NCBI GenBank assembly: GCA_026417655.1
Contig: JAOACS010000029.1
Location: 1 to 64,000, forward strand
Direction of reading: 5' to 3'
DNA length: 64,000 bases
From: Syntrophobacterales bacterium
Lineage (GTDB): Bacteria > Desulfobacterota > Syntrophobacteria > Syntrophobacterales > Thermodesulforhabdaceae
Positions 17,654-26,445 of this stretch are shown here, in pieces. The notes beneath the pieces were generated by a model. That model saw only the letters and a list, made by a program, of their open reading frames with translations, was not told the origin of the DNA and did no database searches. Positions within the stretch are counted from its first letter, which is position 1, and each line of letters starts with the position of its first letter. A program made the translations under genes and the position numbers.

Positions 17654-18295
17654 ATGACTTTCATGTTGAAAATTGTCGTAGGTTTCTTAATTTCAGTCCT
17701 TACTATTGTAGAAGTTTCTCTATCCTTGGATATCCCCGAAGTGGGAAGAGTTACCAAGGTCTTTGATGGAGATACCGTTGAACTAGAAAGCGGAATTAAA
17801 GTGCGCTATCTCGGCATCGATACCCCAGAAATTGCCCACGACAATGCCCCGGCCGATTGTTTTGGAAATGAAGCCAAAGTAAAGAATGCTTCCCTCGTCC
17901 TCGGAAGAAAGGTTAAACTTCGGTACGATGAAAACGAAAAGTTTGATCGCTACGGACGGCTGCTTGCCTATGTATTTTTGGAAGACGGAACCTTCATAAA
18001 CGAACTTCTCCTGAAGGAAGGCTACGCCTTTGTTTTAAGGGATGCTAGCGGATTTTCTCTCGTAAAATCATTTCTAGAGGCTCAGCGGGATGCCATTAAG
18101 AACAAAAGGGGGCTATGGGGACACTGCAAGTATAAAAAGGAACCCTATTACGTAGGAAACCTTAGAAGTTTTGTGTTTCATAGATCAAACTGCAGCGTCG
18201 TCAACACCATTTCCCCTTCTAACAGAGTGCGCTTTGAAACCCGTGAGGAGGCCTTTATAGAGGGATATCATCCATGTCGGAGGTGCAAACCTTGA
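17654..18295 (+). CDS. Secreted thermonuclease (SNase fold) with a C-terminal Ada-like cysteine domain
   Basis: A 213-residue protein with an N-terminal signal peptide (about residues 1-25, hydrophobic FLISVLTIV). The SNase domain (about 30-160) keeps the catalytic elements: the DGDTVEL calcium site, the arginine and glutamate in RYLGIDTPE, and the second arginine in FDRYGRLLAYV. Residues about 165-213 add a module with FVFHRSNCSVVN and GYHPCRRCKP, resembling the zinc-binding motif of the Ada N-domain. A phosphodiesterase acting on extracellular or periplasmic DNA/RNA is the likely role. The start of the Nudix gene overlaps its end by 22 bases, so the two are translationally coupled. Confidence 0.9.
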   Translation: MTFMLKIVVGFLISVLTIVEVSLSLDIPEVGRVTKVFDGDTVELESGIKVRYLGIDTPEIAHDNAPADCFGNEAKVKNASLVLGRKVKLRYDENEKFDRYGRLLAYVFLEDGTFINELLLKEGYAFVLRDASGFSLVKSFLEAQRDAIKNKRGLWGHCKYKKEPYYVGNLRSFVFHRSNCSVVNTISPSNRVRFETREEAFIEGYHPCRRCKP

Positions 18296-18786
18296 TACAA
18301 GAAAATAGCAATCCCAGGCTCTACCCACCAAGACCTATTGTGGGAGTAGGGGGGATAGTCTTTGATGGAGACAGGGTCCTTTTGGGTCTACGTGGTAAAG
18401 AACCGGGGATGGGCAAATGGTCGATTCCAGGAGGAGTTGTCAGACTTGGGGAAACTATAGAAGAGGCCCTAGTCCGTGAAATGGAGGAGGAGGTTGGAAT
18501 TAAAGTAAAGGTTAACCATGTCGTCGCTATACTAGATAGAATCATTAAAGATGAATCCGGCAATGTCGCCTACCACTATATTCTAGTTGATTTTCTATGC
18601 ACTCCGATATGTGGTCGTAAACCTAGAGCTGCCTCCGACCTTTTGGACTGTCGCTATATCCCTATTTCAGAATTGAAAACCTACCCCCTCACTAGAGGAA
18701 CTGCCTTCGTAATTGAACACTCCTTTAACCAACTGAAGAATCCCTTTCCACCCTACGTTATTTACGACAATGGATGGCTTTCTTAG
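18274..18786 (+). CDS. Nudix hydrolase
   Basis: A 170-residue cytoplasmic pyrophosphohydrolase. The full Nudix box is present, from GGVVRLGETIEEA to REMEEEVGI, fitting GX5EX7REUXEEXGU. The N-terminal stretch with RPIVGVGGIVFDGDRVLL is the usual lead strand. It resembles the ADP-ribose/MutT-like branch, but substrate cannot be assigned. The gene overlaps the nuclease gene by 22 bases in another frame. Pairing a nucleic-acid nuclease with a nucleotide hydrolase suggests, but does not show, nucleotide salvage or clean-up. Confidence 0.92.
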   Translation: MSEVQTLIQENSNPRLYPPRPIVGVGGIVFDGDRVLLGLRGKEPGMGKWSIPGGVVRLGETIEEALVREMEEEVGIKVKVNHVVAILDRIIKDESGNVAYHYILVDFLCTPICGRKPRAASDLLDCRYIPISELKTYPLTRGTAFVIEHSFNQLKNPFPPYVIYDNGWLS

Positions 18787-18929
18787 AGGAGTTAGGACGC
18801 TATAATCCAAGAATCCATCCAAGAATTACTACCTCTTGAAGCCTTTTTCATCCTATAAAACAATTTTCATATTACCTCAGAAATCTCTTTAGTCATAAAC
18901 TGGGGGCTTTTTCATCTCTAGGGCTACAT

Positions 18930-20207
18930 TTAAAGCGAAGGGTTGAAGTAACCAAATCTAATTTGGGGAAGTATTTCCCTAATCCGCTCCATCCAGGCCT
19001 TTATTCCTCTTGGCGATCCCGTTGGTTTAAAGCCTACGGCATCAATATACCACTCGGGGTCTATGTTGAAATTTCTCATTTGAATAAGGTCAATCGGGAC
19101 ATCCCTAAGAAACCTCTCCAGAGCTTCCACCTCTGCTGGATCATCCGTTACACCTGGAAGCATAAAATAATTCAAGGACACAAAAAGCCCCAAAGTTTTT
19201 GCAACGATGATGAATTCTTTTATGTTTTCGAAGGTGTAACCCTTAGGCCTATAATAGGCATGATAGTAATGGGGTTGGAGGCTATTGAGACTTACCCTTA
19301 CACTTTGAAGACCCGCCCTAGCAAGTTTTTCCAAGACTCTGGGAAGGCTTCCATTTGTGTTCATGTTTATCGTTCCAGAAGATGTCTCTTCCCTAATAAG
19401 CCTAATCGACTCCTCTATGGTGGAGGCCACAAGAAGGGGTTCCCCTTCACAGCCCTGCCCAAAACTTACAACCGGCCTTGTAGCCTTTTTCAAATGTATT
19501 ACCGCTACTTCAGCGATCTCCTCAGGAGAAGGGACAAATCTTATGCGCTGTTGAGTCGATGGGATAGGAGAGTTCTTTTGAAGGCTGATACAACCAATAC
19601 ACTGGGCATTACAGTAAGGAGACGATGGTAGAGGTGCCTCCCAACGCTTCAGGAAAAAATTCCTTGCTGCGGGGCAGGCATAGGTCAGAGCACAACGGCC
19701 AAGATGCTGGATCAGTCTATTATGGCGGTATCTTTTCATCCAGAGATTGGCCTGTTGCCTTACCTTCTCAAGATTTAGATACCTCACATCTTGGCGCTCG
19801 TCAGGATCCACTCTCATTGCTGCCACTACAAATTGACCCCTAAACCAACCAACGGCGGTGTAGGAAAATAGGGGAAGGACCGGTGCATTAGGCTGAGTCC
19901 TATAAGCGGTGGAAAGCAAAGCCGTATGGGCTGGAGCTACCGAAGCTGCAACGGCCTGCACCGTCGCATCCCTACCGTAAGGATTTTGGCTCAACACTAC
20001 AAATCTCTTCCTGATTGGATCAAACCCCACGGGAAGTCTTCCAGGAAGAACAAAGAGTTCACTCCCTTCAGGAAGGGGTATCCATTCATCGGGGTTAAGT
20101 CGCCTCCATTTCCCTGCCTCGCTTCCAACCATTTCTAATCGGGGGTGATCCATGATATTTCCAAATCTGTCGGCGAAAAGAAGACGAGGAAAATCTTCCC
20201 TACTCAT
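18930..20207 (-). CDS. Radical SAM protein with a long N-terminal extension
   Basis: A 425-residue protein. The radical SAM domain begins near residue 195 with PYCNAQCIGCIS, a CxxxCxxC motif for the 4Fe-4S cluster and SAM, followed by a glycine-containing strand (VVSFGQGCEGEPLL) and INMNTNGSLP. The first 190 residues are an extension with no family I recognise; it contains GRCALTYACPAARNFF. No SPASM-type cysteine cluster is seen at the C-terminus. Its start overlaps the end of the polysaccharide-deacetylase-like gene by eight bases, so the two are co-expressed and may act together. The product is unknown. Confidence 0.87.
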   Translation of the reverse strand: MSREDFPRLLFADRFGNIMDHPRLEMVGSEAGKWRRLNPDEWIPLPEGSELFVLPGRLPVGFDPIRKRFVVLSQNPYGRDATVQAVAASVAPAHTALLSTAYRTQPNAPVLPLFSYTAVGWFRGQFVVAAMRVDPDERQDVRYLNLEKVRQQANLWMKRYRHNRLIQHLGRCALTYACPAARNFFLKRWEAPLPSSPYCNAQCIGCISLQKNSPIPSTQQRIRFVPSPEEIAEVAVIHLKKATRPVVSFGQGCEGEPLLVASTIEESIRLIREETSSGTINMNTNGSLPRVLEKLARAGLQSVRVSLNSLQPHYYHAYYRPKGYTFENIKEFIIVAKTLGLFVSLNYFMLPGVTDDPAEVEALERFLRDVPIDLIQMRNFNIDPEWYIDAVGFKPTGSPRGIKAWMERIREILPQIRFGYFNPSL

Positions 20208-21036
20208 TTTTATTCAACATTTCTTTGAAAGATGTAAAGGCTATATAGGGACTCTTTGTGGCTACTTCGAGAAAGTTGGCTAGAAACAGAAATGCATTAA
20301 GGTTCATGCGGTTGTGATGAATCATTATACCTGCCGGTTCACGAACCATAAGAAGACGCCTGCAATTTTCCAACAGATCATCGAAGGCTGGTCTATAATT
20401 TACAACCTTTTGGGTATGTAAGTCCAGGTAGATTCTGAAATTCTTCAGCCTAGAAAGGTCCTTTCTTAACACAAGCCTCTGATCCGTCGAAACAGCTTTA
20501 AATCCCAGTTTTGAGAGGAGTCTGAAGGTATCGGGGCTTACTCGATTCCAAGGAGGGGTAAATACGGGAACAAAGTGTACGTTTAAGACTTCCTTCATCC
20601 TATTGAAACCTTTCCACAAATCTTGCCACTTCTGATTTTCATTTCGACTTGAACCAAACTCCGACTTCTTCCCATCCTTCTCCCAGTTGGTGTGTCTCCA
20701 TCCGTGTTGATGCCAGGACCATAAGTCTTCTGAAGGGGAGGCGATTTGAAACAAATAGTTAATCCGAGAGGTATTCAACCAGGACGGAACAACCGAGAGA
20801 GCAAGGGGCACATTAAAATGTTTGAATATACGACATAGGGCGTTAAAGGCAACACTAGGGACCCCAATGTCGTCGGCCCTAAAAAATATTGTGGTCTTTC
20901 TTGTTCGCTTTGATAAGATAAGTTTTTCAAGCTGTTCTCGCCAGTTCTTAGGTAGACTATGCCATATTGGGGTTACCTGTTTTGCACGGTATGTTCTGGA
21001 AAGTTCGGCAATCTCAAGTAGTTCCTTTAAATCCAT
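20200..21036 (-). CDS. Polysaccharide deacetylase-like protein (NodB-fold)
   Basis: A 278-residue protein of the carbohydrate esterase 4/NodB-like superfamily. Supporting motifs are the FFRADDIG strand (acidic pair at the catalytic-base position), SWHQHGWRHTNW (metal-binding histidines) and FTPPWNR (the downstream proline-tryptophan motif). There is no signal peptide, so it is probably cytoplasmic or membrane-surface rather than secreted. AGGAAAA precedes ATG 21036. It is the middle gene of a three-gene minus-strand cassette with the CxxCH protein upstream and the radical SAM gene overlapping downstream. Substrate unknown. Confidence 0.8.
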   Translation of the reverse strand: MDLKELLEIAELSRTYRAKQVTPIWHSLPKNWREQLEKLILSKRTRKTTIFFRADDIGVPSVAFNALCRIFKHFNVPLALSVVPSWLNTSRINYLFQIASPSEDLWSWHQHGWRHTNWEKDGKKSEFGSSRNENQKWQDLWKGFNRMKEVLNVHFVPVFTPPWNRVSPDTFRLLSKLGFKAVSTDQRLVLRKDLSRLKNFRIYLDLHTQKVVNYRPAFDDLLENCRRLLMVREPAGIMIHHNRMNLNAFLFLANFLEVATKSPYIAFTSFKEMLNKNE

Positions 21037-21047
21037 TTTTCCTAAAA

Positions 21048-21536
21048 CTACTTCTTGCTTGCAGCGGTATTAGAAAGTTGTTTATTAAACAAATATCTTA
21101 ACCTAATATCTACTTCTTCCTCTGAAAAACCATCTTCTAACTGTAAATACGGTGCCGAATCTCCATGGATGGAAAGCATCTCAAAGGCCGTATTTATTGC
21201 GTTCCATGCCCAAAGGCGCCACGCCTCAAAAGCTTTCTGGTCCCCTTCCAGTAGACCCTCAAGCTCTACCCCCCTATCCATCCCATTCATTTCTAACTCT
21301 TCTTTTATCGCTTGAATTAGATCTTCATCTATTTTCGATCTTCGCTCCGATATACATTCTACAACAAGGTCCAGAAAAAAAAGAGAACTGTTACCTTTTA
21401 TCGCTTCCGGATGGCATACCAGACAGCGATCTCTATCATGAGGAATCCTATCATTTTCTGGGAAGCGATTCTCCCGAGCAAGCCTAATAAAATGATCCTT
21501 AGTATAGCGTAACAGCTCTTCGTAACCCACTTCCAT
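21048..21536 (-). CDS. Uncharacterised protein with a CxxCH motif
   Basis: About 162 residues from ATG 21536, with GTGGGG seven bases before it; an upstream in-frame GTG (21548) is the alternative. I do not recognise the family. A short motif, DRCLVCHPEAI (near residue 41), gives CxxCH, but there is no signal peptide, so covalent haem c is unlikely and metal binding is more plausible. The rest is acidic and helical. It lies 11 bases upstream of the deacetylase-like gene and is probably in one operon with it and the radical SAM gene. Confidence 0.7.
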   Translation of the reverse strand: MEVGYEELLRYTKDHFIRLARENRFPENDRIPHDRDRCLVCHPEAIKGNSSLFFLDLVVECISERRSKIDEDLIQAIKEELEMNGMDRGVELEGLLEGDQKAFEAWRLWAWNAINTAFEMLSIHGDSAPYLQLEDGFSEEEVDIRLRYLFNKQLSNTAASKK

Positions 21537-21567
21537 AGCAAACCCCACATTTTGAAGATTTTTACTT

Positions 21568-21596
21568 TTGCTAGAATGACTTTTCTATCATACAAT
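21568..21596 (+). promoter_or_regulatory. Candidate promoter of nth and the following glycosyltransferase genes
   Basis: TTGCTA (21568-21573), 17 bases, TACAAT (21591-21596), 64 bases upstream of the endonuclease III start in the divergent gap with the CxxCH gene. Confidence 0.45.
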
Positions 21597-21660
21597 TCCT
21601 AATGAAGATGTTCAATGATACTTTTCTACGGACTAATGTGAACTCTTACGGAGCTACAAA

Positions 21661-22305
21661 ATGGATGGCCCTCATGTAGTAGAAGTTCTCGAAGCCCTTA
21701 AAAACCTCTATGGAACTAGACCATGGAACTGGCACACCCAACAAAAACCCTTCTATGTCCTTATAGCAACAATTCTTTCCCAAAGAACCAGGGATTCTCA
21801 AACCGATGAGGCTGCCCAAAGGCTCTTCTCCAGATATTCTTCACCTCAAGCACTGGCTTCCGCTCCCATTGAGGAGATAGAAAAACTCATAATCCCCGTA
21901 AATTTCTACAGAACTAAGGCAAAACGAATCAAGGAAGTGAGTAGCCTCATAGTCAGGGACTTTGGGGGAGAAGTGCCTCGCTCCTTCGATCTTCTTACAA
22001 GACTTCCCGGTGTAGGTCGTAAGACCGCAAACTGTGTGCTCCTTTATGGATTCCATGAAACGGCTCTTCCTGTAGATACTCATGTTCACCGGATAGCTAA
22101 CCGCTTAGGGTGGATAGAAACTAATACGGCAGAAGACACAGAAAGGCTCCTGAAAAGTATCGTTCCTAAAGAATGGATCCCTCTAGTTAACGACCTTTTC
22201 GTAAAACATGGGCAGACCCTTTGCAGCCCAGTAAGACCTAAGTGTAGTGATTGCCCTATTGCCTACTTATGTAAATATGGGAAACAGGCTTTTAAGGGAA
22301 AGTAA
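21661..22305 (+). CDS. nth: Endonuclease III (DNA glycosylase/AP lyase)
   Basis: A 214-residue base-excision-repair enzyme that removes oxidised pyrimidines and cuts at abasic sites. The helix-hairpin-helix is LPGVGRKTAN, with the catalytic lysine in GRKTA, and the catalytic aspartate is in VDTHVHR. The C-terminal cysteines CSPVRPKCSDCPIAYLC follow the classic CX6CX2CX5C pattern for a 4Fe-4S cluster. ATG 21661 has only a weak upstream GGAG. Length and motifs are all normal. The neighbouring glycosyltransferase gene begins 40 bases on and may share the transcript. Confidence 0.95.
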   Translation: MDGPHVVEVLEALKNLYGTRPWNWHTQQKPFYVLIATILSQRTRDSQTDEAAQRLFSRYSSPQALASAPIEEIEKLIIPVNFYRTKAKRIKEVSSLIVRDFGGEVPRSFDLLTRLPGVGRKTANCVLLYGFHETALPVDTHVHRIANRLGWIETNTAEDTERLLKSIVPKEWIPLVNDLFVKHGQTLCSPVRPKCSDCPIAYLCKYGKQAFKGK

Positions 22306-22345
22306 ATCTAGTGGTATAAGCTAATCCTTAGGGAGGAGGAAGTTA

Positions 22346-23575
22346 TTGTCCTTTGGGGACCAAGCGAGAATTCTAATGTATTCTCACGATACATACGGTT
22401 TGGGACACCTTCGAAGATCTCTTGCTATTGCTAAGAGTGTCCGATCCATTCCAGCAAGCGTTATCATTATCACCGGATCTCCCCTAGTAGGTCGCTTTGC
22501 CATACCAAAAGGTATAGACTTTGTTAGAATTCCAGGAATGATCAAGGTATCCAATGAAGAGTATACACCCCTTTCCATTAAACTTCCTCCATCAAACGTT
22601 CTCTCTATTAGGGAGGAAATTATTCTGGCGACGATAAGGTCCTTCAGGCCTCACTTTTTCCTTGTCGACAAGTCTCCCCTTGGCCTTAAACGGGAGATTC
22701 AATCTTCCCTAGAGTGGATCAACGCTAACCTTACGGAGTGCACAACTATCTTGGGACTCAGGGACATTATGGATAGCTCTGAAGAAACGATTCGAGAATG
22801 GACCGAAAAAAACATTTACGAAGCAATGAAGAACCTTTATAAGGAGATATGGGTTTATGGGGTTAGAGATTTTTACGATCCTATAGAGGAATATCAAATT
22901 CCTCCAAGCATCTCTAAAAAGCTTTATTTCACTGGCTACATACCTCGTTATGTTCCCTCCGATGAGGAAATTGAACGGGTGAGAAAAACCTTTCTGAAGA
23001 AGATCAAACCGATCAAGGGTAACTCTCAAATTCCCATTGTGCTTATTACTGCCGGAGGTGGAGGAGATGGATATCCTATATTCGATACATTCCTAAAAGC
23101 CTTCGAGGAAGACAAAACCGCAAGTTCAAACCTTTATACTATACTGGTTACAGGCCCCTTTGTGGAGCCTGAAGTCTTTTTAGAAATAAAAAATAGGGCT
23201 TCCCGTTTTGGGTGGAAAACTATAAAGTTTTACCGGCATATGGAAACCCTAATCGCACTAGCTACAGTTGTTGTCAGCATGGGGGGCTATAACACTTTAT
23301 GCGAAATTCTAACTCTACGTAAACCTGCCCTAATCGTTCCGAGAACGATTCCGAGAGAGGAACAGCTTATAAGGGCTCAGGTTCTCTGTAAACATGGTTT
23401 CTGCGAGTTTATTCCACCAAAGCACTTAACTCCTAAAGTTTTCAAGGAAAAGCTTTTTCAACTTTTCGAAAAAAACGTCATTGACGCCACAAAGTTCGAA
23501 AGGTTTCCCTTTACAGCCTTTGAAATAATTAAAGATCGACTTCTCCATCACCTCTCCCGAAAGGGTTTGGTATGA
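22346..23575 (+). CDS. Predicted glycosyltransferase, COG4671/MurG-like
   Basis: A 409-residue protein resembling COG4671, a family of predicted glycosyltransferases with GT-B/MurG-like fold. It opens with ILMYSHDTYGLGHLRRSLAIA, the acceptor-side glycine-rich loop, and has a C-terminal donor domain with ITAGGGGDGY and SMGGYNTLCEILTLRKPALIVPR, the latter like the MurG sugar-nucleotide motif. The start is TTG 22346, seven bases after GGGAGGAGG; the first ATG in frame (22376) has no SD. Its stop overlaps the next start as ATGA. Donor and acceptor are unknown. Confidence 0.85.
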   Translation: MSFGDQARILMYSHDTYGLGHLRRSLAIAKSVRSIPASVIIITGSPLVGRFAIPKGIDFVRIPGMIKVSNEEYTPLSIKLPPSNVLSIREEIILATIRSFRPHFFLVDKSPLGLKREIQSSLEWINANLTECTTILGLRDIMDSSEETIREWTEKNIYEAMKNLYKEIWVYGVRDFYDPIEEYQIPPSISKKLYFTGYIPRYVPSDEEIERVRKTFLKKIKPIKGNSQIPIVLITAGGGGDGYPIFDTFLKAFEEDKTASSNLYTILVTGPFVEPEVFLEIKNRASRFGWKTIKFYRHMETLIALATVVVSMGGYNTLCEILTLRKPALIVPRTIPREEQLIRAQVLCKHGFCEFIPPKHLTPKVFKEKLFQLFEKNVIDATKFERFPFTAFEIIKDRLLHHLSRKGLV

Positions 23576-24867
23576 ATAGGACGTCACCGAGACTTGGCAT
23601 GGTTTTAAAGGGATTTCCTAGGATCTCTGAGACCTTCATTAGCAATGAGATTCTCGCCATGGAGAAAATGGGACTTAACATTGGGATCTTTTCTCTTCGG
23701 AAACCTCGAGAACCCTTCGCCCACAAAAGTGTAGCTAAGATAAAGGCTTCCGTGGCCTACCTTCCAGAGTATATACTTCCTTTCTGGAAAATACTTCTAA
23801 AGAGTAATACTAGACTCTTTCTATCGAACCCCCTACGTTATCTCATCCCATTTCTTAGTGCACTAAGACGTTCCTTCATCACCTCTTCTCCCCTTGTTCC
23901 TACCATAAGACATTTTCTTCAGGGAGGCTATTTAGCTAGGAACTATCTAATTGATCACTCCATACATCATCTACATGCCCACTTCGCCCATACCCCAACC
24001 TCGGTTGCCCTCTTTGCCTCGGAGTTGGCCAGGATACCCTTTAGCTTCACCGCCCATGCTAAGGATATCTATACATCTCATCCGGTAAAACTTAGGTATA
24101 AAATTTCCAAAGCTCAATTCGTAATCACCTGTACAGAATATAACCGTAAGTACCTAATAAAAATCGCCAACGGCTCGCCAACACCTATATACAGGATCTA
24201 CCATGGTATTGATCTATCTCTTTTCTCCTTCGGAAGGGAACCTTTACCTTCTCCCCCCTTCAGAATTCTATCGGTCGGAAGATTGGTAAAGAAAAAAGGT
24301 TATGACGATCTACTGAAAGCCCTCAAGATTCTTAAATCCGAAAATTTCCCTTTTGAGTTTTTTCACGTAGGTGACGGAGAACTCAGGGAGAACATACTCA
24401 GGATGGCGGAAGAACTAGGTCTTACCGACAGAGTCCACTTTCTTGGCACTTTGACCCATGAGCGATTGTTACCTCTTTATAGACAAAGCCATGCCTTTGT
24501 GCTCGCATCAAAAATTGCACCTAACGGAGACAGAGATGGCCTTCCAAATGTGATTCTAGAAGCGATGGCTGTAGGCCTTCCGGTAGTAGCTACAGATGTG
24601 TCAGCCATTCCTGAAGCGATCGAACACGAAAAAACAGGCCTTCTCGTGCCACCAGAAAACCCCCACGAAATGGCCAAAGCTATCCGAAGGATTTTGACTG
24701 ACTCTAGCGGAACCTCCGCCATAATTTCTGAAGCAAGGCGGACTGTGGAAAGACGTTTTGATTCAACAGTTTGGAATTCAAAACTTTATGAGATTTTTCA
24801 TGAAGCCCTGGTAGGTAAAGCTTTGAAACATGAAAGTAGCCTTCGCCTTTCCGAACAAACCCCTTAA
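23572..24867 (+). CDS. Glycosyltransferase family 4 (exopolysaccharide/WcaL-like)
   Basis: A 431-residue GT-B enzyme. The N-terminal acceptor domain begins with MVLKGFPRISETFISNEI, typical of the colanic-acid-type WcaL group, with HLHAHFAH; the donor domain has FRILSVGRLVKKKGYDDLL and GLPNVILEAMAVGLPVVAT, the usual GT4 EX7E region, ending VPEAIEHEKTGLLVPP-like. It starts on an ATGA overlap with the COG4671-like gene and overlaps the next glycosyltransferase by 38 bases, so three transferases are coupled. It probably helps to build a surface polysaccharide. Confidence 0.92.
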   Translation: MNRTSPRLGMVLKGFPRISETFISNEILAMEKMGLNIGIFSLRKPREPFAHKSVAKIKASVAYLPEYILPFWKILLKSNTRLFLSNPLRYLIPFLSALRRSFITSSPLVPTIRHFLQGGYLARNYLIDHSIHHLHAHFAHTPTSVALFASELARIPFSFTAHAKDIYTSHPVKLRYKISKAQFVITCTEYNRKYLIKIANGSPTPIYRIYHGIDLSLFSFGREPLPSPPFRILSVGRLVKKKGYDDLLKALKILKSENFPFEFFHVGDGELRENILRMAEELGLTDRVHFLGTLTHERLLPLYRQSHAFVLASKIAPNGDRDGLPNVILEAMAVGLPVVATDVSAIPEAIEHEKTGLLVPPENPHEMAKAIRRILTDSSGTSAIISEARRTVERRFDSTVWNSKLYEIFHEALVGKALKHESSLRLSEQTP

Positions 24868-25999
24868 TCTTAAGACCCCTTCTGGCGATAGAACCATAGC
24901 TAACGGAATTGTTGAATCCTTTGAAAGACATGGCCATCTTTGGCAGGAGATGACCGATTTTAGAACTCGATGGTTCTGGCTAAACCTTTCCCACCTAGTT
25001 AAGCTCCCTCTAGCCCTACACAAAACCGTAAAGTGCTATAAAGACTTTAGACCCCATGTGTGGGTTACCTACCATAGCTATTACAAATCACCAGATATTT
25101 TTGGATGGTGGCTTACATCAAATTCCATCCCTTACGTGCTCATTCAACCCATGAGAGCAAGAAAGAGATTAAGAGTAGCTCGAACTAAAATTGGAGCTCT
25201 AATAAATGATATGGCCATCAGACGGGCCGATATGTTGATTTCTAACAATTTAAAAGACCTAGAAGCTTTAAGGGTCTTTGTTCCTGAAAAACCTCTCTGT
25301 TATATTCCACCAGGTATATTTCCAGAAAGGTTCTCTACTAATACCGAAGTAGCCTCATATTTGCGTTCAAAGCTGTCAATTCCTTATGACGCTTTTGTAC
25401 TCCTTACCGTTTCTAGATTTCGGGAAGGAGCGAAATGGAAGAGCTTAAAATTCCTCTTTAAATCCCTTGAAATACTACTGAGGATGAGGAAAAATTTTTT
25501 ATTACTTGTAATCGGTTCAGGACCTATGGAATTAAGGTTAAAGAAATGGGCTTACCAAGCTCTCCAAGATCGGGTTATGTTTTTAGGAGAGATAAATCGA
25601 TGGGAGCTTTCTTCATATTACTCGCTTGCAGACCTCTTTGTTTTTCCTGGCATAGGAGAGTCCTTAGGTATGGTTTACCTCGAAGCTCAATCCTGTGGTT
25701 GCCCTGTGGTCGCTTTAGATGGGGAAGGCGTGAGACAAGTCGTTTCCAATGGCAGGACAGGAATTCTTGTTTCTCCAGAAGATCCTATGGCTTATGCGGA
25801 AGCTATAGAGTTTTTACTAAATAATCCTAATATCCGCATAGGAATGGGCGAGGAAGGCAAAAAATTTATTTTGGAAAGCCACAATGCCCATGTAAATAAT
25901 GCCCTACTAGTGAAAGTTATCGAAGAGTTAGTAATGAAAAGAGAGGGGAGTACATCTAAAAAATGGGAGAGCGCAAGGAAGCTTCTACATTCCATCTGA
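24830..25999 (+). CDS. Glycosyltransferase family 4 protein
   Basis: A 389-residue GT-B protein with a short acceptor domain (MKVAFAFPNKPLNLKTPSGD) and a donor domain holding FVLLTVSRFREGAKW, FLGEINRWELSSYY and GESLGMVYLEAQSCGCPVVAL, matching the EX7E region of family GT4. The middle has MRARKRLRVARTKIG, a basic segment that could touch the membrane. Its start lies inside the end of the preceding glycosyltransferase gene (38-base overlap). The third member of a tightly coupled set; product unknown. Confidence 0.9.
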   Translation: MKVAFAFPNKPLNLKTPSGDRTIANGIVESFERHGHLWQEMTDFRTRWFWLNLSHLVKLPLALHKTVKCYKDFRPHVWVTYHSYYKSPDIFGWWLTSNSIPYVLIQPMRARKRLRVARTKIGALINDMAIRRADMLISNNLKDLEALRVFVPEKPLCYIPPGIFPERFSTNTEVASYLRSKLSIPYDAFVLLTVSRFREGAKWKSLKFLFKSLEILLRMRKNFLLLVIGSGPMELRLKKWAYQALQDRVMFLGEINRWELSSYYSLADLFVFPGIGESLGMVYLEAQSCGCPVVALDGEGVRQVVSNGRTGILVSPEDPMAYAEAIEFLLNNPNIRIGMGEEGKKFILESHNAHVNNALLVKVIEELVMKREGSTSKKWESARKLLHSI

Positions 26000-26013
26000 A
26001 TAAGGAGAGGATT

Positions 26014-26445
26014 ATGAAAATTGCGGTAATTGATGGCCAAGGTGGAGGCATAGGTTCTGTGATTATAAAAAAGATCAAGGAAACATATGATGAAAAGGTG
26101 GAGGTTTGGGCTCTAGGGACAAATGCTATTGCCACTTCACAGATGCTTAAATCCGGAGCCAATCGAGGTGCCACGGGAGCCGCGGCAATTTGTTACTCTG
26201 TCTCCAAGGCGGATATAATCATAGGCCCCATTTCAATCCTTATAAGCCATGCGATGATGGGTGAAGTTACGCCTGAAATAGCCGTAGCGGTCGGCTCCTC
26301 ATCTGCAACTAAACTTCTCCTGCCTCTTACACAGGAGCCAATTGCTATAGTCGGAGCCGTAAAAGAACCTCTTCCCCATTTGGTGGATAAACTTGTTAAT
26401 GAATATCTTGGAAATCTTATGGCTACAACTCAGGAGGAAAAATAG
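26014..26445 (+). CDS. DUF3842 family protein
   Basis: A 143-residue protein beginning MKIAVIDGQGGGIGSVIIKK, the opening I associate with the DUF3842 family of clostridia and deltaproteobacteria. The glycine-rich GGGIGS suggests a nucleotide-binding Rossmann-like loop. The rest is small and non-polar, with GANRGATGAAAICY and GEVTPEIAVAVGSS. TAAGGAG precedes ATG 26014. Its stop overlaps the GTG start of cobU, so it is translated with the cobalamin genes, which is the main clue to its role. No biochemical function is known to me. Confidence 0.85.
   Translation: MKIAVIDGQGGGIGSVIIKKIKETYDEKVEVWALGTNAIATSQMLKSGANRGATGAAAICYSVSKADIIIGPISILISHAMMGEVTPEIAVAVGSSSATKLLLPLTQEPIAIVGAVKEPLPHLVDKLVNEYLGNLMATTQEEK

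Noticed and set aside
18963-19631. 222-codon plus-strand open frame opposite the radical SAM gene
   Set aside because: It lies fully antisense to a gene with clear CxxxCxxC and other motifs, has no SD, and its peptide shows no domain. It is a shadow.
21048-21536. CxxCH protein as a c-type cytochrome
   Set aside because: A single CxxCH without signal peptide or distal ligand region cannot be matured as a c-type cytochrome, so metal binding is more likely.
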